30,235 bases of DNA from JAGXIT01 sp964393815 (GTDB lineage Bacteria > Patescibacteriota > Saccharimonadia > Saccharimonadales > UBA4665). The stretch spans positions 1 through 30,235 of the forward strand of contig CAYMUP010000010.1 in the NCBI GenBank assembly GCA_964393815.1. The letters run 5' to 3'. A program made the translations under genes and the position numbers. Shown in pieces: positions 27,103 through 30,235 of this stretch. The notes beneath the pieces were generated by a model. The model was given only the letters and a program-made list of their open reading frames with translations. It did not search any database and was not told where the DNA came from. How positions within the stretch are numbered: position 1 is the first letter of the stretch; every line of letters starts with the position of its first letter.

Positions 27103-28572
27103 ATGAAGGTGCCACCGTTTGTTCAGAATCATGAAGATAATATGCATTGTTTGCTGGCTTGCTACCGCATGCTTATGCAGCACCTTTGGAAACGTGATAT
27201 GACCTGGGAACAGATCGAGGCGTTTACAGGCTACCACGATTACAAAGCGCCGTGGACCGTCCGCTCTCTGGTGCAATTTCATCGCATGGGTCTTGATATA
27301 AAAATGATTGAGCCTTTTGACTACAAGCGGTACGTGGAGGAAAAAGAGAGCTACCTACAGGAAATCTTTGACGCCAAGCAGCTAGAGTGGTTCGCAGAAA
27401 ACAGTACGCTGGACGAAACCCTGCCATACCTAGCGGAGTTTTTTGAGCGGATAGATTACACGTGTAGGCAGCCCGAGCTCAGTGACATTGATAATTTTCT
27501 AGAAGAAGGCCATTTGGTGACCGTGACGGTAAATTCGCGTGCGCTGAACGGTAAAGAAGGTTTCGTTTCACATGTTGTGCTCATCTATGGCAAGCAAGGA
27601 GAGAATTATCTTGCACATGATCCAGGCCCCAAGCCACATCCCGGGAGAGTGATAGCACCTGAAGTGCTCAAAAAAGCCATGGGCAGCTTAGCTGGTGTAA
27701 CGGGGTTTAAACTAGATGAAAAACGAGGCGTCCGCCTTGACCATTGGGTGACCGGCGTGTTTCCATTGATGAGTCGTGCCTATGCCGCCAAAATCATTGC
27801 CGATGGTAAGGTTAGCGTGAACGGCAAGGTTCAAGAGAAGGCCGGCTTCAAACTAAAGCGTAGTGACGACATCAAAATTGACTACGACCCAAGCGAACTG
27901 CACAACATACCAGAGATAGAACTTGAAATAATTTATGAAGATGATGACTGCGTAGTGATAAACAAACCAGCGGGCGTGCTGGTACATAGCATCGGAGAGT
28001 ACACGGAAGAAGGCACGGTCGCTACCTGGCTCAGACGCCACCAACACAGCATGGGCGGTTCGCGTGGAGGCATCGTGCACCGTTTAGACCGCGTCACTTC
28101 CGGTGTGATGGTATGCGCGAAAAACCCCGAGGCGCTCAGCTTTTTGCAGCAACAGTTTGCCACTCGGAAGGTAAAAAAGACCTATCTTGCAGTGGTAAAA
28201 GGACACATGAAACTAGACGAAGCCATCATCGACATGCCGATAGAGCGAAATCCTAAAGCGCCATCAACTTTTCGCGTAGGTGTGCAGGGGAAGCCTTCGC
28301 AAACAGCGTATAAGGTACTAAAAACAAGTCCCTCAGGTAACTATAGTCTCTTAGAACTAAAGCCTGTTACCGGTCGCACGCACCAGCTGCGCGTACATTT
28401 AGCCCACCAAGGCCACCCTATCGTTGGTGACGTACTTTACGGCGGCGAAAAGGCAGGTAGACTGTATCTGCACGCTCATACCCTAGAAATTACACTGCCA
28501 AGCAGTCGTGAAATAAAGCACTTCACCGTGCCCGTACCGACACGCTTTGAGGAAAAACTACATGAAGCCTGA
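27103..28572 (+). CDS. Fusion: C39-like cysteine peptidase domain + S4 domain + RluA/RluD pseudouridine synthase
   Basis: 489 aa in a single open frame. Residues ~1-205 resemble the peptidase C39-like group: PPFVQNHEDNMHCLLACYRM with the probable oxyanion Gln8 and nucleophile Cys16, SHVVLIYG with His157, and HDPGPKPHPG with Asp173. Residues ~211-262 form an S4 RNA-binding domain (SRAYAAKIIADGKVSVNGKV). Residues ~270-489 are a RluA-family synthase: VINKPAGVLVHS, the catalytic RLDRVTSG with Asp329, and KPVTGRTHQLRVHLAHQGHPIVGD. The synthase isomerises uridines in 23S rRNA or tRNA. Fusion to a peptidase-like domain is unexpected; that domain may process a peptide or may have lost activity. The end overlaps the next gene by 11 bases. 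Confidence 0.88.
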   Translation: MKVPPFVQNHEDNMHCLLACYRMLMQHLWKRDMTWEQIEAFTGYHDYKAPWTVRSLVQFHRMGLDIKMIEPFDYKRYVEEKESYLQEIFDAKQLEWFAENSTLDETLPYLAEFFERIDYTCRQPELSDIDNFLEEGHLVTVTVNSRALNGKEGFVSHVVLIYGKQGENYLAHDPGPKPHPGRVIAPEVLKKAMGSLAGVTGFKLDEKRGVRLDHWVTGVFPLMSRAYAAKIIADGKVSVNGKVQEKAGFKLKRSDDIKIDYDPSELHNIPEIELEIIYEDDDCVVINKPAGVLVHSIGEYTEEGTVATWLRRHQHSMGGSRGGIVHRLDRVTSGVMVCAKNPEALSFLQQQFATRKVKKTYLAVVKGHMKLDEAIIDMPIERNPKAPSTFRVGVQGKPSQTAYKVLKTSPSGNYSLLELKPVTGRTHQLRVHLAHQGHPIVGDVLYGGEKAGRLYLHAHTLEITLPSSREIKHFTVPVPTRFEEKLHEA

Positions 28573-29428
28573 CCTCTCTGGGTTGCTTATTTCACGAACA
28601 AATCAGGATAAGATCACCAAACTAGCTACTCCTCCAGCGCAAGCAATACTACTTTCGGGCCAAGTTGGTATAGGAAAAACTATCATTACAAATAGAATTG
28701 TGGGCACATGGTTACAAATTGATCCGGAAAAAGTGCCAGAAAGCCAATATGTGCGTATCGTTAGCCCAGAAAAGGAGGTCATAACGATTGAGCAAGTTCG
28801 CAGTCTTCGGCAATTTGTGCAGCTCAAAGAATCACGGTCTGGCGCTTTTAAGCGTGTGATAATCATGCAAGATGCCGATAAAATGACCGTGCCCGCACAA
28901 AATGCATTTTTGAAGCTACTCGAAGAACCGCCGGCGGGAGTTGCCGTGCTACTTACCTCTAGCAATGACCGAAAGCTATTACCAACCATACGGTCGCGTG
29001 TTCAGTTAGTGTATTTGCACGTACCAACAGAAAATGAAGCAACAACGTTCTTTGCCGCTAATGGCGCACAGCCTGCCGATATCTCTCGTGCCTACGCCAT
29101 GACCGATGGCTCAGTCGCACAAATGAGCGTGCTTTTATCGGGCGAAAGCGACGAATCGAGCACTCTCGCTACCGCCAAACGTATCTTGCAGTCGACGAAG
29201 TATGAACGCCTCTGCATGGTCGATCAAGAGCTAAAAGATAAGGCAGTGGCGCACGAAGTAGTGCGGACTTTAGCGCAGCTTGCATCCGCCGCCTTAAAAA
29301 AAAGCAATCAGCCAGCAAAGATTGCCCAGTGGCATCGGGTACTCAGAGCATGTACGGTAGCAGATGAGGCGCTGAGTGCGAACGCCAGCACTAAACTCTC
29401 TTTGACTGAGCTTATGCTCTCTCTTTAA
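28562..29428 (+). CDS. holB: DNA polymerase III subunit delta' (HolB-like clamp-loader ATPase)
   Basis: 288 aa. Walker A GQVGIGKT (~34-41), the clamp-loader motif QNAFLKLLEEPPAG, and TIRSRVQ at the SRC position identify a DnaX/HolB-type AAA+ protein. There is no zinc-binding Cys module, and the protein is too short for gamma/tau, so delta' is the better call. It helps load the sliding clamp at replication. Start at ATG 28562, after GAGG inside the previous gene; it overlaps that gene by 11 bases, so it is translationally coupled. The earlier in-frame TTG at 28547 is less likely. Confidence 0.87.
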   Translation: MKPDLSGLLISRTNQDKITKLATPPAQAILLSGQVGIGKTIITNRIVGTWLQIDPEKVPESQYVRIVSPEKEVITIEQVRSLRQFVQLKESRSGAFKRVIIMQDADKMTVPAQNAFLKLLEEPPAGVAVLLTSSNDRKLLPTIRSRVQLVYLHVPTENEATTFFAANGAQPADISRAYAMTDGSVAQMSVLLSGESDESSTLATAKRILQSTKYERLCMVDQELKDKAVAHEVVRTLAQLASAALKKSNQPAKIAQWHRVLRACTVADEALSANASTKLSLTELMLSL

Positions 29429-29435
29429 ACTATGG

Positions 29436-29441
29436 TATAAT
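29436..29441 (+). promoter_or_regulatory. Extended -10 of TPR gene
   Basis: TGGTATAAT (29433-29441), 12 bases before ATG 29454, giving ~5 untranslated bases and no ribosome binding site. Confidence 0.6.
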
Positions 29442-29453
29442 TCACTGCAGATT

Positions 29454-30107
29454 ATGTACGAGTTACTCATTGTTGCAGCTTTTGGAGCTTTTGGCATTTA
29501 TCACGCAAAACTTCGTGGTTACGACGCCGATGATGTGAGCCGCAAAGTAGGCGACAAAATCGGTAAGCTTTGGGATGTTGCCCATCAGGGTATGCGAGAA
29601 AACCGTTTCCTTCGTGCCGAAAAAGCGCTCCTTACTATCCTTAAGATTGACGAAAAAAACGCGGCCGCCTACAACCGCCTCGGTATTTTGTATGCCAAGC
29701 AAAAAGAGTACCGTGACGCCATTGACTGCTTTGAGATCGCTAGTTCAATAGAAGCAACTCCTTCGAGCCTGCACAACCTAGGGCTCATCTACTATGAGAC
29801 AGAAAATTACGAAAAAGCTGGCATCGCCTTTGAGCAAGCATTGAAGCTCGAAGAAAACTTGGCCGCTCGCCACGTCGCCTACGCCAAAGTAAACGAAAAG
29901 CTTGGCAATGAAAAACTGATGTTTAAGGCTCTCCAACGTGCGGTTGACCTCGAGCCAAATAAAGAGACGTATTTGCTGCTCAAGCATGCCTACGAAGAGC
30001 GGGGTATGAGCGTAGAGGCCGATCGTATACAAGAAAAGCTCGCAACCCTTATCGTTCCGGCCGGTCGCCCAAAGCGTATCCTACGTCCTCGCAAAGTTGT
30101 CATCTAA
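29454..30107 (+). CDS. Membrane-anchored TPR-repeat protein
   Basis: 217 aa. Residues ~3-16 (ELLIVAAFGAFGIY) are a short N-terminal membrane anchor. From ~43 on, about four tetratricopeptide repeats follow: RFLRAEKALLTILKIDEKNA, AYNRLGILYAKQKEYRDAID, SLHNLGLIYYETENYEKAGI, then a degenerate KALQRAVDLEPNKETYLLL. TPRs mediate protein-protein contacts; the partner is unknown. The C-terminus is basic (GRPKRILRPRKVVI). It has its own near-leaderless promoter and lies ahead of a tRNA gene. Confidence 0.85.
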   Translation: MYELLIVAAFGAFGIYHAKLRGYDADDVSRKVGDKIGKLWDVAHQGMRENRFLRAEKALLTILKIDEKNAAAYNRLGILYAKQKEYRDAIDCFEIASSIEATPSSLHNLGLIYYETENYEKAGIAFEQALKLEENLAARHVAYAKVNEKLGNEKLMFKALQRAVDLEPNKETYLLLKHAYEERGMSVEADRIQEKLATLIVPAGRPKRILRPRKVVI

Positions 30108-30123
30108 CCCGACCTAACATAAC

Positions 30124-30153
30124 TTGCACAAGTCGCCTCTGTTTTGTTACACT
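30124..30153 (+). promoter_or_regulatory. tRNA-Thr promoter
   Basis: TTGCAC (30124-30129), 18 bases, TACACT (30148-30153), ending 27 bases before the mature tRNA 5' end. Confidence 0.7.
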
Positions 30154-30180
30154 AGGCTTTGACTTCTAAGAAGAAGATGC

Positions 30181-30235
30181 GCCGACGTAGCTCAGTGGCC
30201 AGAGCGGCTGTTTTGTAAACAGCGGGTCGTGGGTT
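30181..30235 (+). tRNA. tRNA-Thr (anticodon UGU), 3' part cut by window end
   Basis: Acceptor strand GCCGACG, D-arm GCTC/GAGC, anticodon stem GCTGT/ACAGC (30207-30211, 30219-30223) around loop TTTGTAA with anticodon TGT at 30214-30216, then the beginning of the T-arm GTGGGTT. The rest of the T-arm and the acceptor 3' strand are outside the window. Confidence 0.93.

Noticed and set aside
606..30032. Many open frames on the minus strand opposite ribosomal and other genes
   Set aside because: They lie antisense to strongly supported genes, lack ribosome binding sites or promoters, and have atypical Cys/Ser/Arg-rich composition.
1..30235. CRISPR arrays, insertion sequences, prophage genes or long direct repeats
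   Set aside because: I saw no regularly spaced repeats, transposase or integrase motifs, or terminal inverted repeats anywhere in the window.

Overview
The window looks like chromosomal DNA of a Patescibacteria/CPR bacterium, most likely Candidatus Saccharibacteria (TM7). The evidence is a universal ribosomal-protein supercluster in bacterial order but with rpmD (L30) absent between rpsE and rplO, adk and map absent between secY and infA, zinc-free forms of S4, S14 and L36, many lineage-specific small genes, and promoters placed so that mRNAs start at or next to the start codon. TAA, TAG and TGA all end genes, so the UGA=Gly code of Gracilibacteria/Absconditabacteria is not used. The taxon assignment is an inference from gene content, not from a search.

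Layout. 1-209 is the 3' end of tuf, followed by a terminator. 364-2565 holds four small genes (J-domain protein, membrane-anchored small protein, HIT hydrolase, unknown), three of them with their own leaderless promoter. 2591-3053 is a promoter, a leader and rpsJ. 3094-6617 is an island of four genes (two unknown, a small membrane protein, a membrane-anchored serine hydrolase of the beta-lactamase/DD-peptidase fold), each with its own leaderless promoter, which separates rpsJ from the rest of the S10 operon. 6678-16082 is one long S10-spc run (rplC-rplD-rplW-rplB-rpsS-rplV-rpsC-rplP-rpmC-rpsQ-rplN-rplX-rplE-rpsN-rpsH-rplF-rplR-rpsE-rplO) with a ~300-nt leader and 1-nt TAATG overlaps or very short gaps. 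An EamA transporter gene then interrupts the usual rplO-secY junction, followed by secY, infA and the alpha-operon block rpmJ-rpsM-rpsK-rpsD-rpoA-rplQ-rplM-rpsI to 23048.

Downstream, 23203-24875 carries a peptidase S51-like protein and an RsmB/RsmF-type rRNA m5C methyltransferase. 24843-25947 is a compact accessory segment of two look-alike modules (micro-ORF, intrinsic terminator, AGCAAATTA, small unknown ORF). Then come trpS, an unusual C39-like peptidase + S4 + RluA/RluD pseudouridine synthase fusion, a holB-type DNA polymerase III delta' gene, a membrane-anchored TPR protein, and the 5' part of a tRNA-Thr(UGU) gene cut by the window end.

The genes that recur across bacteria mostly serve translation: ribosome assembly, initiation (IF-1), rRNA modification, tRNA charging and protein export (SecY), plus the RNA polymerase alpha subunit. 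The most notable signals are the systematic leaderless promoters, the tandem micro-ORF/terminator modules at 24.8-25.9 kb, the peptidase-pseudouridine synthase fusion, and several unassigned structured RNA segments in ribosomal operon spacers (6714-7011, 13891-13937, 18983-19060, 23058-23147). An N-run in rplN marks a probable false scaffold join.
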